A stretch of DNA of 64,000 nt. It comes from Tridacna crocea (taxonomy: Eukaryota > Mollusca > Bivalvia > Cardiida > Cardiidae). Below are positions 23,205-35,115 of this stretch, piece after piece. Every line of letters begins with the position of its first letter. Position 1 is the stretch's first letter. Made by a program: the position numbers and the translations under genes. A model generated the notes under the pieces. The model did no database searches. It was not told the origin of the DNA and was given only the letters and a program-made list of their open reading frames with translations. The stretch lies in contig OX031073.1 in the NCBI GenBank assembly GCA_943736015.1, positions 25,695,210-25,759,209 on the forward strand, written 5' to 3'.

Positions 23205-23938
23205 AAATGGGGAAACTATTCTACACCAGAAAACACAGAATTCTCCTTCCCCCCCCCCCACACACACACACTTTCCTAGGTAATTCTCTGTATCAATATG
23301 CAACATTGTAAAATCGAGAGAAATTTCTCATTGTGAGCAATTTTATCTTTTTTCTGATGTATTTTTGAGTTGCATTTTCTAGATACATGGATCAAGACAC
23401 ATACATGTAGATCTCTTGAGCTTGAAGTTGTTTACCCCAGTCTCATTTCTGTAAAACCATTTTAAATTTAACCAAATTTTTACAACCCCCCCTCCCCCAA
23501 TCCCCTTTAGATACATTTGTGTTGGGTTATATCAATTCTATTTCGTTATTTTCTTTTTATGGATCTAATTATAAAATTCAATCTAGATCTATAATATTTT
23601 GGAACATACAACAGTTGGTGTACAATGTTTTACAATGCTAGTCCGTATCGTATGCAAAATAAGCTCCTTCGTCCGACATCTTGGACCAATTTTCCGGTCA
23701 TGATTAATTGGAATGACTAAAAAAAGTGGGCCATACAAGTATGTAGCAGCTATAAATCTGTGTAATAATCCCTGATAAGCATATTTTGGAATGCAAAAGT
23801 ACTGTAAAATCTACCTTTAGTAAGAATATTGGCATACAACAAGCATAGGTTCACGAAGACATTAGAATTCACGAGGTAATAAAAATCGACGATATCTGTG
23901 TTTTTCTAGAAGTCATGAATGTTGAGAAATTTACTTAC
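23205..23938. other. Intron-like sequence, no feature
   Basis: Contains a CCCC/CACA tract at 23250-23272 and AT-rich unique-looking DNA. Confidence 0.4.
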
Positions 23939-24050
23939 GATGAATTTCACGCATAACTGCTCCACTAACTTTCTTTTCGAAAACAGCTCTGTTAAGATTT
24001 CCTTCCCTGTTACCATCTTTCGCTGGAATGACTATCTGTTTAACAGACAT
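23939..24050 (-). CDS. Candidate first coding exon of an unidentified minus-strand gene
   Basis: Minus-strand ATG at 24050-24048 opens MSVKQIVIPAKDGNREGN and then NLNRAVFEKKVSGAVMREIH, 37 codons plus one base, ending at a consensus donor (GTAAGT, 23938-23933). The frame is open upstream to a stop at 24170 but without an earlier ATG, so this ATG is the likely start. The upstream DNA is GC-richer and contains a GGCGGGAA (E2F-like) word. It faces the plus-strand gene at 24423 across about 370 bp. The downstream exons that fit (21800, 20463) contain stops, so the gene is either decayed or mis-joined. Family not recognised. Confidence 0.4.
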
Positions 24051-24422
24051 AAAGCGATCTTTCCATTGAACGAGAAAGTTTTCCTCCGCCCTGATTTCAA
24101 GTTTCAAGCGGTCTACTGTGCGGGGTTTCCACTTCCGATGCAGACCTTCCCGCCGAAAACGCGCCACCTATCGCGGTAAAAATTTGGGCCGCTTAAGCAC
24201 CATACGGATATTTGATAAATACAAATTTCTTCCCTATTCTTTTATTTCTATATAGGATTAATGCATCGTTTTTATGTATAACGATATAGTTATCAGATCA
24301 TAAAATTTTATCGAAACAAACCGGCCCCAATAGAACTTTTAGTATACAACAATGACGTAAGCAGCCGATGTTTACCCCTGACCGGATCGCAGACGAAAAA
24401 GCTTTCCTCAGCTTCTTGACAG
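24051..24422. promoter_or_regulatory. Putative bidirectional promoter
   Basis: This segment separates the divergent starts at 24050 (minus) and 24423 (plus). It is locally richer in CpG than its surroundings at 24100-24185, with TTCCCGCC (E2F-like) at about 24147-24154, and lacks dispersed repeats, unlike almost everywhere else in the window. No TATA box is placed with confidence. The divergent-promoter reading is inference from layout. Confidence 0.4.
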
Positions 24423-27400
24423 ATGAATTTTTCGTATTTTTGCATCAACCTGGTATGTATATCCACTGAAGTTACTTACTATTTTTTATTTTACTTACAC
24501 AACCTCTTTTCCCGTGTTACCGAGTGGAAATTTCTCACATGTCTACAAAAACACTCGGCACTTTCGCACCATAACAGTTTCGGGGACCAAAGTTTCGCAC
24601 CAAAAATAGTATTATTAGCTCCGCCGGCCAAAGGCCAGCAGGCTTATGCCATGGCCGGTTTCCGTCGTGCGTGTGTTAACTTTTATTTCAAACATCATCT
24701 CTGAAACTACTCGATTTTGAAGAAACTTCACAGAAATGTTCCTGCCATAGCCCTCTTCAAAATTCTTTCAAGGAATTTGATTCCTTTAACTCTTTACCAC
24801 ACGAGAAAATTTTAGACTGGTCCAAATTGAATGCATTTGCAGACGACAAAATAAAGGTGACTAAAAATAGAAATTTGTACTGGGAAGGGTAGAAAACACT
24901 GGGGGAAAAGGAGAAAATTATGGTTACCAGCATTTTCTCCTTATCCCATAGTGTTTTCAAAAGGCTTCTTTCTCAGGGCTGTCAAAAGTAGGGATTGTGT
25001 GGTAATGGGTTAAAATACTGGTTACCATGGCCACAAAACTTAAAGAAAATATTATAAATCTTTGAAAATTTTCTTCTCCTGAACAATAAGGCCTAGAGGT
25101 ACCAAATTTGGCATAAGTCTTAACAAATGGAGCTCCACCTGGTTGTATCACACTATAGCCCTGGGGTCATGATTGGGCAAATCCTGAGGGTAACACATTT
25201 CAAATGAGCTTCTACAGTGAAAACTTAAAAAAATCTTATCCATAAACTGTAAAGCCTTGGGTTATCAAATTTGGCATATAGCTGTGGATAAAAATTTTTG
25301 CCCTGGCCCAAAAGGGAGGGGGAGGGGGGGCAGCACAAGTTTTGAATTGGCTTCTGTAGTGAAAACGTTTTAAAAAAAAATGATCTCCAAAATCACATAC
25401 TATAGCAACCAAGATCAGCATGTAGCTTCATCTAAGTCTATTGGGTCTCTATAAAATTCTCTTAAAGTGAGCCCCAGGATTAATGTTAGGGTCTCAACCT
25501 GTATTATTTGGCATGTGGCTTTATCCTGTCATTCCTCTACAGGGATTCAAGTACGTTTAATTATAGGCCTTCGGTCACAAGACTTTGCCTTGTGGTCACA
25601 ATTTTCACTGGGGCTTGATACCATTTGGCCCAGAATTATAAATTTTGGTACATATGGTTTGTACTTATTAGCCAGTAGAGCGATGGCCCACTAGTTCATT
25701 TGATACTGTAATATTGGTAACTGACAAGTTTGGTAAATTGGTAAATGCATTGGATATTTCAATATTAATATTTTGGCATAATTCCTGCAAACCACCGCCA
25801 CTATTTAGATTTATGCATTTACATGGTTATTGTTTTATGTGTGAAAAGATAAATGGAAATTTTTAGCTTCATGAGTTGACCAATGTTGTAAATGATGTGT
25901 ACGTAATGCATCTGTAAAAAACTACATAATTTCAAAACTTATGGTTTTCGCTTCATGGATGGGGCGTTTGCAGGTATTGTTCCGTTATTTTAGAATTTAT
26001 TTATATGCTGTTCAAATTTCAATTTTTCTCTTAGACATTTGCCTTGTTTTCTTATTTCAGATATTAATGATATATGATGCCTCAAGCAGTAAAGAAAATT
26101 GTCAGCTTTGCAATTGCACAGTGAATTCCAAATGTTCCATCTTGCACCGTTTGTTCAATTTACATGGACTTTGTAAGTACAAATCACATTGACTGCACTA
26201 AATAAATGAACATTCTTTATCCGGTTATCTATTTTCATGTAGTAAAATTTGGCACTAATCCCAACTGAAAACCTCAAAAAAAGTCCTCAAAGAATGTTAA
26301 GTATTCTGATCAGGAAGGAATATTGTACAGAAAAGGAGAAATCCTTTTACAAACAGGCATGTACAATACCCAATCTTCAGGAATCAACTTCAGATCCTGA
26401 GAGTCACTTACAGTTAGGCAAGCACATTGCAAGTTAAATGACCATAAACAGGTAAAAGGATAATAAATAACACATGATTTCTCCTATCCCAAAAATGTTT
26501 TCTACACTCTCAGAAAATATTATCAGTCATTTGATATAATTGAATATCTTTTTCTACAAAATCCTTTCCATTTGAAATTCCAATTGTGCTATATTAGGGA
26601 AGTGTTGATTCTTTCCAAAAATTAGCCTTCTCAAAACTTTTGGCCTGGGTTGAGGGTAAACACACGTTCTATGCAAAAATACTGATGAAGCCCAGGATAT
26701 GCATGAGTAATAAAGCTGGTGCCGTGATATAACTTGAAACAATGTTAAAAGCACCATTAACCCTTTACCAAACAGCCCGCACGAGTGGCTCAGTGGTAAG
26801 CGTGTCGGACTCATGACCTGGTGTTTGTGAGTTCGATACCTGGTTGAGGCAAACTTTCTTTCCGGCATATTTTCGCCTCTCACCTCTGCTGAAGCATGTG
26901 AGAAAAGTAGTCGGTGGCTTTGGAAAGAAAGTAGTGTAAGTACCAGTGTGAGAAAGCCAGGAAACAAATATGCGTCACCAACCGCCATGATATGACCTTA
27001 GCTGTTAAAGTGGCGTTAAACCCCATTACAACCAACTTTACCAAACAAAAATGACCCAAAGGAAAAAGTCTGTTAAAAGACATAGTAAGGAAAGGAGAAC
27101 ATGCTTGTAATCAGCATTTTTTTTTTCCTTTCCCTCTATGTTTTCTATCATTTATCATTTGAGCCACAATTGTCTTCTGCAAATGCCTTCAATTGGAACC
27201 AATCTATAATTTGGCTGTCTGGTGAAGGATCAAAAACTTTTCAATCAGATTGAGATTTCAATGGGTTGACACTTATTTAGCTGTATTTCTTTCAGATTGC
27301 ATGGTTTTCATCAAACAATGCGACATACAGCAGTGATTGTGATTTAAACAACACAACTGACAAAGAAAACAAACTATCAGGATTTGAGACACACTCATCT

Positions 27401-27484
27401 GTAAGCAGTGATGATCATGGCATTTCATTCACAGACTCATTCAGTGTAATTTCTGAGATTATAAAGAAGAGAATTGTAAAATAA
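24423..27484 (+). CDS. Unidentified four-exon gene with two in-frame TGA codons
   Basis: Exons: 24423-24452 (MNFSYFCINL, donor GTATGT), 26061-26172 (acceptor TTATTTCAG, donor GTAAGT), 26243-26451 (acceptor ATGTAG, donor GTAAAA) and 27296-27484 (acceptor TTTCTTTCAG, stop TAA 27482-27484). Phases agree throughout: 0, 1, 0. The frame encodes about 179 residues. Exon 2 has a Cys cluster (CQLCNCTVNSKC). The last exon is Ser/Asp/Asn-rich and ends IIKKRIVK. In that single consistent frame exon 3 contains TGA at 26266-26268 and 26398-26400 and no TAA or TAG. Options are a decayed gene, a short 56-residue product ending at the first TGA, or selenocysteine recoding; I saw no convincing SECIS downstream. 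AATAAA overlaps the stop. The product is not recognised. Confidence 0.4.
24609..25700 (+). repeat. GCTCCACTGGCC-type element (diverged), interrupted by TTAA-A
   Basis: Opens TTAGCTCCGCCGGCCAAAGG and closes GCCAGTAGAGCGATGGCC. The interior has diverged units (GGCCTAGAGGTACCAAATTTGG) like those of 32162-33845. It lies within the first intron of the plus-strand gene. A TTAA-A copy sits at 24786-25013. Confidence 0.7.
24786..25013 (+). repeat. TTAA-A element nested in the GCTCCACTGGCC-type element
   Basis: Complete copy with TTAA at both ends. The host sequence matches 32370-32410 across the insertion point. Confidence 0.85.
26758..27235 (-). repeat. Diverged TTAA-A element interrupted by a SINE
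   Basis: Left tip TTAACCCTTTACCAAAC, then the SINE 26774-27036, then the remaining TTAA-A core and right arm to about 27235. It lies in the third intron of the plus-strand gene. Confidence 0.75.
26774..27036 (+). mobile_element. tRNA-derived SINE with 10-bp target duplication
   Basis: Exact repeat TTTACCAAAC flanks it (26764-26773 and 27037-27046). The head has an A-box-like GTGGCTCAGTGGTAAGCG and B-box-like GAGTTCGATACC. The body ends GGCGTTAAACCCC and ACAACCAAC. Same family as 37677-37942, with partial copies at 49880-50023 and 52985-53205. Confidence 0.9.
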
Positions 27485-27659
27485 AAGTGAAGAGGCTAAG
27501 AATAGTGTTTTGTTGTTAGTTAATTGTTTATGAAAGAGAGGGTTAGCTAGACATGTTTTAAGTGTGTTAACCCTTAAAGCACATAAATTTTGAAAGGCAT
27601 ACTTTTAGTCAGGCCAAACATGTAAATTATTGCAATTTCAGGGTTATTTTGGCAAGAAT

Positions 27660-27774
27660 ATGTACTGAATAGGGGAAACTGTAGATCTAAGATCATACTG
27701 CATGTTTTTTGCAGTCTGATCTTTGTTTACACTTTCATCTAAAGCAATTAAAGTTGGTTCTAGGCCATTAGAGG
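27660..27774. repeat. GATCAGACTGCA-family hairpin
   Basis: AGATCATACTGCA ... TGCAGTCTGATCT within 27684-27722. Equivalent hairpins: 20568-20610, 30468-30520, 36594-36655, 37047-37110, 41990-42040, 44440-44495. Confidence 0.6.
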
Positions 27775-28332
27775 TTAACTCATTACCACACAATCCCTAC
27801 TTTTGACGACCCTGAGAAAGAAGCCTTTTGAAAACATTGTGCGAAAAGGAGGAAATGCTGGTAACAAGCATTTTCTACTTTTCCCACAATGTTTTGTACT
27901 CTTCACACAACAAAGTTTGAATTTTCAGTCACTTTTATTTTGTCGTCTGCAAATGCTTTCGACTTAGACAAGCCTAAAATATTGTCGTTTGGTAATGAGT
28001 TAAGCAACGCTAGATTGGAGGTTTTTGAAATATAATGGATGTAATGTAGTAGCTGTTATTACTGACGATACTTAATTCAAACTTGGGCAAGTTTTTCATT
28101 ATTAACTCTTTACCAAACAACAAAATTTTGGACCTGTCTAAATTGAAAGCATTTGCGGACGACAATATAAATGTGAATCAAAATTGAATTCTGACTTTAG
28201 AAAGGGAGAAAAAAAAATTGTGGGAAAAGGAGAAAATGCTGGTTACCAGCATGTTTTCCTTTTCCCACAATGTTTTTAAAAGTCTCCTTTCTTAAGATTG
28301 TTTAAAGGCGAGATTGTTTGGTAAAGGGTTAA
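27775..28332. repeat. Two TTAA-A elements
   Basis: 27775-28003 (minus) and 28103-28332 (plus), both complete. Confidence 0.8.
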
Positions 28333-28379
28333 ACTGGAAATCTATACACCTAATGTTTCTCATACCGATCTCAAATATT

Positions 28380-28640
28380 TACACACAGGGTTCCTAGATA
28401 TATGAAGTTGTGCTTGTGCAATTTTCATGACCCTGCTGCAGTTTGTTGTGGAATTATCTCCCCTTGAATTTTTTCAACTCTTACTTTTGTTTTAAACCCT
28501 TATGCATTCTGTGACAAAGACCTGTTTTATGATATTAGGAGATGATGGGGGTATAATCAGTGATAGCATTAGTTTTTAACTTGGTTCTGTTGCAAGCAGC
28601 TTTGTGACTTTTTGGTTATGTTTTATTAGAATTCAACATT
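28380..28640. repeat. Dispersed repeat J (TTATCTCCCCTTGAA)
   Basis: Shares a long block with 58840-59030 (GAAGTTGTGCTTGTGCAATT; CATTCTGTGACAAAGACCTG) and more loosely with 51345-51600 and 63800-64000. Confidence 0.65.
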
Positions 28641-28646
28641 TTATGT

Positions 28647-28880
28647 GGCGTCCATGGCTGTGAGGTAGAGTGTCAGCCTGGTAACCGTAAGATCCTGAGT
28701 TCGATATCCCGGAGCGGCTGTCACCTTAGGGATTTTTCATTGGCCCACACATTCTGCGCGAGTACTGGTGTAGTTCCCAGGAAGCAGAATTGAGAAAGAT
28801 TAGTATAAGTTGTATATCAAACACAATGAGAAATGGAAAAGAATGAATGAAAATGTGTTATTTTCGTCCTATTTATGGAA
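28647..28880 (+). mobile_element. tRNA-derived SINE, different head
   Basis: The head has CCATGGCTGTGAGGTAGAGTG and B-box-like GAGTTCGATATCCC. The body contains GCGCGAGTACTGGTGTAGTT and ends AAGAATGAATGAA. Confidence 0.7.
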
Positions 28881-29739
28881 AAGTGAAGTGTACATTGAAA
28901 TACCAATGACAGCTCAAGATATTTTACATATTTTTCACGTTAGCATTTAAGAATGCTTTTGCCCAACTTTTGTGTCTAATAGAATCAGATGCTCGACAGA
29001 AATTCTTTGATTGGTTAAAAAATGTGTATATTGTTGAAAAAGAATTGTTTTCCAGAGAGAAAATATGCTAGAAAGTACACAAATAATACCCAAAATTTTG
29101 ATGGTCAGTGAAACTGATTTCTTATTCACTGCTTTGATGTAAAACATTTGGTCAGTCGGGTAAAATTTACCCTTTGCTGGTGCATTTGTCAATTTCGTGC
29201 TGATATTTAAACAAAACTATTATATATATATCATCGGTCAGCTCCTAAAACATCATAACTACTGCTTGAGCTACAATGTCTTAGGAGCCCATTGGCAATA
29301 TTTAACTTAAATACTTAAACATGTTTATATCTTTTTAAAGATATTTGCTGTTATGTATGGTTTTAGTATCATGACCTATGACTATCTGTGAGGTAATCTA
29401 AGTATTATCCTTCCATAGTAAATTTTCAGAAAACAACTCTTTACAGTTTTGTCACAATCACAACAAAAAGAAAGTGCTTGTGACAATAGTATTAATTTTT
29501 CATAGATGTAACCTTATTTTCATAGCTTCAGCACAGATGTTTTTTTAATTTGGAAGAGTACATAAAGGAAAAAAATGGGAAAACAGTTATTTGGTAAAAC
29601 TCTCTCACTTGCATAGAATGTGGAAAAAGCAGAAAAACCCTATCAATAAATATACCAACATTTAATGGCAACTGGCAATACAAATTAATTCATATAACTA
29701 TTAAAAACTTTGCTTCAAGACACCCAGAAAACAACAAGT
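28881..29739. other. No gene recognised
   Basis: Apart from a diverged TACAGCTTG-type hairpin at 29236-29296, this is AT-rich DNA with no repeat family I recognise. Confidence 0.4.
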
Positions 29740-30061
29740 CATAGAAGTATACATAAAGTTCCATAGCTTGTGCACAAGTATTTGTAAAGTTATTAAAGTA
29801 TTATGGAAGTCCCACTTTAAATTAGTAAAGATTCTGAAGTACATCTAAAGTCCTTGGTACTTCTTCAGAAGTCCCCAGTGCTAAAGAGGAGCGCATTTGA
29901 AGCCCATGAGCTTTAACTGAAGTATAATCGGAAGCCTTAATGAAGTCTGTGGGACTTCATATGAAGCAGACCTACATGACTTGAAGTATGTTATATGTAC
30001 ATTTGAGGTACATATGAAGCAGAGGGCTTATCTGAAGTCTCTGCTTCTTTTGTGGCGGGGA
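29740..30061. repeat. AAGTAC-rich degenerate repeat, second block
   Basis: Same vocabulary as 17925-18400 (GAAGTACATCTAAAGTC, ACATTTGAGGTACAT). Confidence 0.6.
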
Positions 30062-31380
30062 CGTTTATTGTGTTATTTTGCAGATGCTGTCACTGAAGTT
30101 GTTTGGTAAAGGCTTAACTCTTTGCCAGACGACAAAATTTGGGACTTGTCCAAATTGAAAGCATTTGCAGACAACAAAATAAATGTGAATAAAAAATTGA
30201 AAATTGATTCGGAAAGGGTAGAAAATATTACGGGAAAAGGAGAAAATGCTGGTTACCTGCATTTTCTCCTTTTCCCACAATGTTTTCATAGGCATTCTTT
30301 CTCAGGCTTGTTAAAAGTTGGGATTGTGTTGTAAAGAGTTGAAAAGAAAATAAAAACAGAAGTTTTGTTTTATCCCTCTGGGACAACTAAAATAAATTGT
30401 CATGGGCCTCTCCCCTCAACAAAGAAGAAATGACATACATGTTTACCCTTTCCTTTTACCCACAATGTAGATTAAGATTACACTGCCCATTGCATGCAAT
30501 TTGATCTCTGACCAACATCTTTATTCTAAATTATTATGAAAATTGTCGCTTCATCTTGCAACAGAATTGTGTTTGTATGTTTTAAAAACATGTTACATCT
30601 ATTGATATGTTTGGGTTAAAAGGGTTAATTATGTATTGCAGTATCAGAGCTGTTATTTTTTGCCAGAAAAACACCGAACAACGAAATTTTAAACTAGTCC
30701 AAATTAACAGCATTTGTAGACGACAAAATAAAGTGACTGAAAATTTTAAATTTCTTTTTGAAAGGGTAGAAAACATCATGGGAAAAGGAGAAAATGCTAG
30801 TTATCAGCATTTTCTCCTTTCCCCACAATGTTTTCATAAGGCTTCTTTCTCAGGTTCGATAAAAGTTGTCATTGTCTGGTAAAGAGTTAACTCATTACCA
30901 AAGGACAATATTTTAGGCTTGTCCAAATCAAAAGCATATTTTGCAGATGACCAAATAAAAGTGACTGAATATTTGAAATTTGTTTTGTGAAGGGTAGAAA
31001 ACATTGTTGGAAAAGGAGAAAATGCTGGTTACCAGCATTTTCTCCTTTTCCTACATTGTTTTCTAAAAGCTTCTTTCTTGGGGTCGTCAATAGTAGGGAT
31101 TTTATGGTAATGGGTTAACTCGGCACTCTGTGGTTCAACTCTGCATCACAACAACAAAATAATTATATTTCTAGACTTGCACACCAACTTCTACCATTTG
31201 CCTTTGACTTACCAAACATGGCCCAAATGAGAGAATTTATCTTAGGTAGAAAACATTGTGGAAAAAGGGAGAAAAATGCTGGTTACCAGCATTTTCTCCC
31301 TGTTCCTTCAATTTTTTGTAAAGTTGTTTCTATAAGTGTTGCTAAAACACTAGATTTTTGGCAAATGGTTATATTTCCAT
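30062..31380 (+). repeat. Chain of TTAA-A elements
   Basis: 30062-30117 is a right end. 30114-30343 and 30660-30890 are plus copies. 30887-31118 is plus and shares TTAA 30887-30890 with its neighbour. 31205-31380 is a degraded core. 30344-30659 includes one GATCA-type hairpin and no gene. Confidence 0.75.
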
Positions 31381-31389
31381 ATGGTTTCT

Positions 31390-31615
31390 ATTGAAACATA
31401 GATTATATACTATTTACCTTTCGGAAACTGGCCTATGACATAATATATAAAGTTTGAACAACTTCCTAACCAGTAACATCTGTTTAAAAAGGAAAAAAAC
31501 GATACTATGCCGAAACAAAACATATCATTTCAGGAACTAGCCTTTGACATAATTTACAAATTTTGAGCAACCTTCTCATTGAAACCGTCTGTTCAAAGGA
31601 AATAATTAAACAATA
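31390..31615. repeat. Diverged direct duplication of about 110 bp
   Basis: TTTCGGAAACTGGCCTATGAC near 31417 is matched by TTTCAGGAACTAGCCTTTGAC near 31527, each followed by ATAATWTAYAAAKTTTGA. Confidence 0.65.
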
Positions 31616-32161
31616 ATGTTACAAAAAACAGATATGAGTGACATGAAGGCAAAAAGATGTTCATTACATATCTCGGTGATGCATAATACGGAGCATGACG
31701 TCTGGTCATAATGGATCCATAAAAATCCATCTCGTGAAGCAGCGGAATGAGTCGGGATGTAGATTAATTCATGAACATGTTTAAAATTGACCAATGGCAA
31801 AAGGTTTTGAGTCCTGTCGGCCGATGCAGGCTGACAGGAGTCAACACTTTTAGCAATTATATAATCAAAGCGTTGAAAACGCTGAAGTGGTATTTCTCAA
31901 GGAAACCCATTGTGTGGAATTAATAGTTTGAAAGAAACAGAGGCATATTGTTCAGATATTGGCTTAAAAGTCAACCCACTAAGCAAATGAATACCTTTCG
32001 GTAAGACAATTACAACCATTTGACCCACGTTTATTCAATCGTCTCCATATGCTAAGTATCTGGACGAGTCCAAAGTGTTGTCGTCGGGTGAAAACATTCG
32101 CAGTAACTATTTAAAACCCTATGCCACATAACCCAAGTTTTTTAGGACCCTTTGAAATATA
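31616..32161. other. No gene recognised
   Basis: 31812-31845 has an imperfect hairpin (GAGTCCTGTCGGCC ... GGCTGACAGGAGTC). Otherwise nothing. Confidence 0.4.
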
Positions 32162-33845
32162 GTTTTTAGCTCCACTGGCCGAAGGCCAGCGGGCTTATGT
32201 CATGGCCCGTTGTCCGTCGTGCGTCCGTCCGTCCGTCCGTGCGTCCGTCCGTCCGTGCGTCCGTGCGTTAACTTTTTCTTTAAACATCTTCTTCTCTGAA
32301 ACTACCCATCCAATTTTCATGAAACTTCACAGAAATGATCCTGCCATGGTCCTCTTCAGAATTTCTTGAAAGAATTTAATTCCTTCAAAAACTCTGGTTG
32401 CCATGGCAACAAAACTGAAAAATTTTGAAAATCTTTAAAAATCTTCTTGTCTGAAACCGTAAGGCCTAGAGCTACCAAATTTGGCATGTAGCTTTATCTA
32501 GTGGACCTCTACCAAGTTTCTTCAAATTATAGCCCTGGGGTCAAAATTGGCCCCGCCCCGGGGGTCACAAGTTTTACATGGGCTTATTTAGGGAGAACTT
32601 TAAAATCCTTCTGGTACCTAGCCATAGGGCCTAGGGCTACCAAATTTGGGATGTTGTTTTATCTAGTGGACCTCTACCAAGAGTGTCTAAATTATAGCCC
32701 TGGGGTCAAAATTGGCCCCACCCCGGGGGTACCAAGTTTTACATGGGCTTATATAGGGAGAACTTTAAAATTCTTCTTCCACCTAGCCATAGGGCCTAGG
32801 GCTACCAAATTTGGCATGTAGCTTTATCTAGTGGACCTCTACCAAGGGTGTCCAACTTACAGCCCAGGGGTCAAATTTGGCCCCGCCCCGGGGGGTAACA
32901 AATTTTACATGGGCTTATATAGGGAATACTTTCAAAATCCTCTCGCACCTAGCTATAAGGGCTAGGGCTATCAAATTTTGCATGTAGCTTTATCTAGGGG
33001 GTCTCTACCAAGGGTGCCCAAAGTATAGCCCTGGGGTCAAATTTAGCCCCGTCACAGGGGGTCACAAGTTTTACATGGGCTTATATAGGGAAACTTTAAT
33101 AATCTACTTGTACATAGCCATAAAGCCTAGGGCGACCAAATTTTGCATGTAGCTTTATCTAATGGGCCTCTACCAAGAGGGCCCAACTTTTAACTTTGGG
33201 GATCAAGTTTGACCCCACCCCAGGGGTCACAAGTTTTACATTGGCTTTATAAACCTGTCTCATGGGTCACATATTTTACAGGGCTTTTATTGAGCAAACT
33301 TGTTTTACAGGGCTTTTTATTGGGCAAGATTAAAAAATCTTCATGTTTATAACCACACATTCTAGTTTCATATTGTAGGTCTGGGGTCAAAATTGGCTCC
33401 ATCCAGGGATCACAAGTTTAACATGGGCTTCAAAATATAATCACTTCAATTTAAACAATAATCAAGGGAAATAACTCTCTTTATGAAAGATAAAGTTTGG
33501 TACTTTTTACCTCCCTTGATTATCAAACTACATTGATACATGATTGGTGCTAGACATTAAGTTTTTTGATAGAAAATATTCTGTTTTCAAGTGTGATTCA
33601 TTTTGATGCTAATAGTTATGCTCACATGAAGTGAATAATAAATTTAGAGTAAGGTTTCTATAATTCAGCTTATTTTTCCAAGGATTTTACCTTTCATGCT
33701 AATGAATTAACCTGCTTGTACTGCCTGACAATGTTCATTGTTTTTGAAGGCCCTCTTTTTCATGGTCATGAACACTTGAATTTGTGTGGTAAAGGGGTAA
33801 AAAGCCAGTGGAGCGATACAGGGCCATCATGGCCCTCTTGTTTAA
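32162..33845 (+). mobile_element. GCTCCACTGGCC-type element with internal tandem repeats
   Basis: 5' end TTAGCTCCACTGGCC with a short palindrome (CTGGCCGAAGGCCAG), then GTCCGT/GCGTCC runs, then about five diverged tandem units of ~165 bp (CTAGGGCTACCAAATTTGG, GCCCTGGGGTCAAAATTGG). Near the 3' end the 5' tip is repeated inverted (CCAGTGGAGC), then CAGGGCCATCATGGCCC and TCTTGTTT. It encodes no convincing protein. The same 3' palindrome ends the element at 47111-48790. Confidence 0.8.
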
Positions 33846-34271
33846 AAATGTTGTTGAAAAGGGTTATACGCTGGCATATGTAGAAATATGTATCATATAG
33901 AAGATCTGCAAATCAAGATTTAAATTGTCGTCCTAGATAGCTGCAAATTATGAAGAAAATGGCAATATTCATGTATTTAAATTGAACTACTTAATGCCAA
34001 CTTTTACATTCTTGCGCTAAAGCCCGGGACCTTTCAGAGGTTGATTAATTTATCAGTGTCTTTGGCGGCCGACTTTTTTTGAAAAGGGCTGAGTTATTAC
34101 ACTTGAAATTACGTTTTTTCAGCATGTCTGGCTTTTTTTGCGATAAAAGATCATATAATCATTGCTTTGTCTGTTTGTATGTGGTTAGGACAGAGAACGT
34201 AGTAATGATATTCCAAAGCGTTTGAAGCATTTTCAAGCTACAAACATCCAGGATATTCCGGCAAAATTTAA
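33846..34271. other. No gene recognised
   Basis: Unique-looking AT-rich DNA bordering the large palindrome. Confidence 0.4.
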
Positions 34272-35115
34272 GCCAGAACTACTCACAGGAATTTGACATT
34301 CAATAACAAAAATAAATGATAACATATGAAAAAAATCTCCCGTATATATAATATAAACACAAGGAACGCAACGTCTCGATTGCTGGCGCGAGCACCCGAC
34401 AGCCTTTCCCAACCAAAATCACCCACGAAACAAACATTTGATCATAATCTCCTTTAGCCTAGCGATAGACAACACAATAATGTACCTGCGACACCCGGCG
34501 ATACCTCAGAAGACACCTTTCAACCGTAGATATCTGTCATGTTTTACAACTCTATCCGAAATTTTTTATTTGTCTGTGACTCCATTTGCTGACATTACAA
34601 GAAGAGCCAGGAAGCGTATTTTCGTATTACTTATTACTATTATTTTTTTCGTTTTTAAGATATTTATGGACATCAAATGATACTAAAGATTCTAGAAAAT
34701 CTTTAGTATCATGTGATGTCCATAAATATCTTAAAAACGAAAAAAATAATAGTAATAAGTAATACGAAAATACGCTTCCTGGCTATTCTTGTGACATCAG
34801 CGAATGGAGTCACAGACAAATCAAAAATTTCGGATAGAGTTGTAAAACATGACGGATATCTCCGGTTGAAAGGTGTCTACTGAGGTATCGCCGGGTGTCG
34901 CAGGTACATTATTGTGTTGTCTATCGCTAGGCTAAAGGAGATTATGATCAACGTTTGTTTCCTGGGTGATTTTGGTTGGGAAAGGCTGTCAGGTGCTAGC
35001 GCCAGCAATCGAGACGTTGCATTCCTTGTGTTTATATTACATAGGGGAGATTTTTTTTTTCATGTTTTATCATTTATTTTGGTTATAGAATGTCAAATTC
35101 CTGTGAACTACTTGA
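34272..35115. mobile_element. About 840-bp palindromic (foldback) element
   Basis: Arms of about 415 bp are reverse complements around a centre near 34694 (ACTAAAGATTCTAGAAAATCTTTAGT). Outer arm sequence AGTTCACAGGAATTTGACATT-like words match at both ends. The inner ~340 bp arms are about 95% identical by eye and the outer ~75 bp are less so. The arms contain no related open frame. No target duplication was found by eye. Confidence 0.85.

Noticed and set aside
22765-23205. Same ~66-residue frame on both strands
   Set aside because: Mirror images produced by the palindrome; no homologue recognised and the frame ends in a trinucleotide run.
27485-27800. SECIS element for the TGA-containing gene
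   Set aside because: ATGA occurs near 27530, but I could not place the paired GA quartet and apical AA of a SECIS in this stretch by eye.
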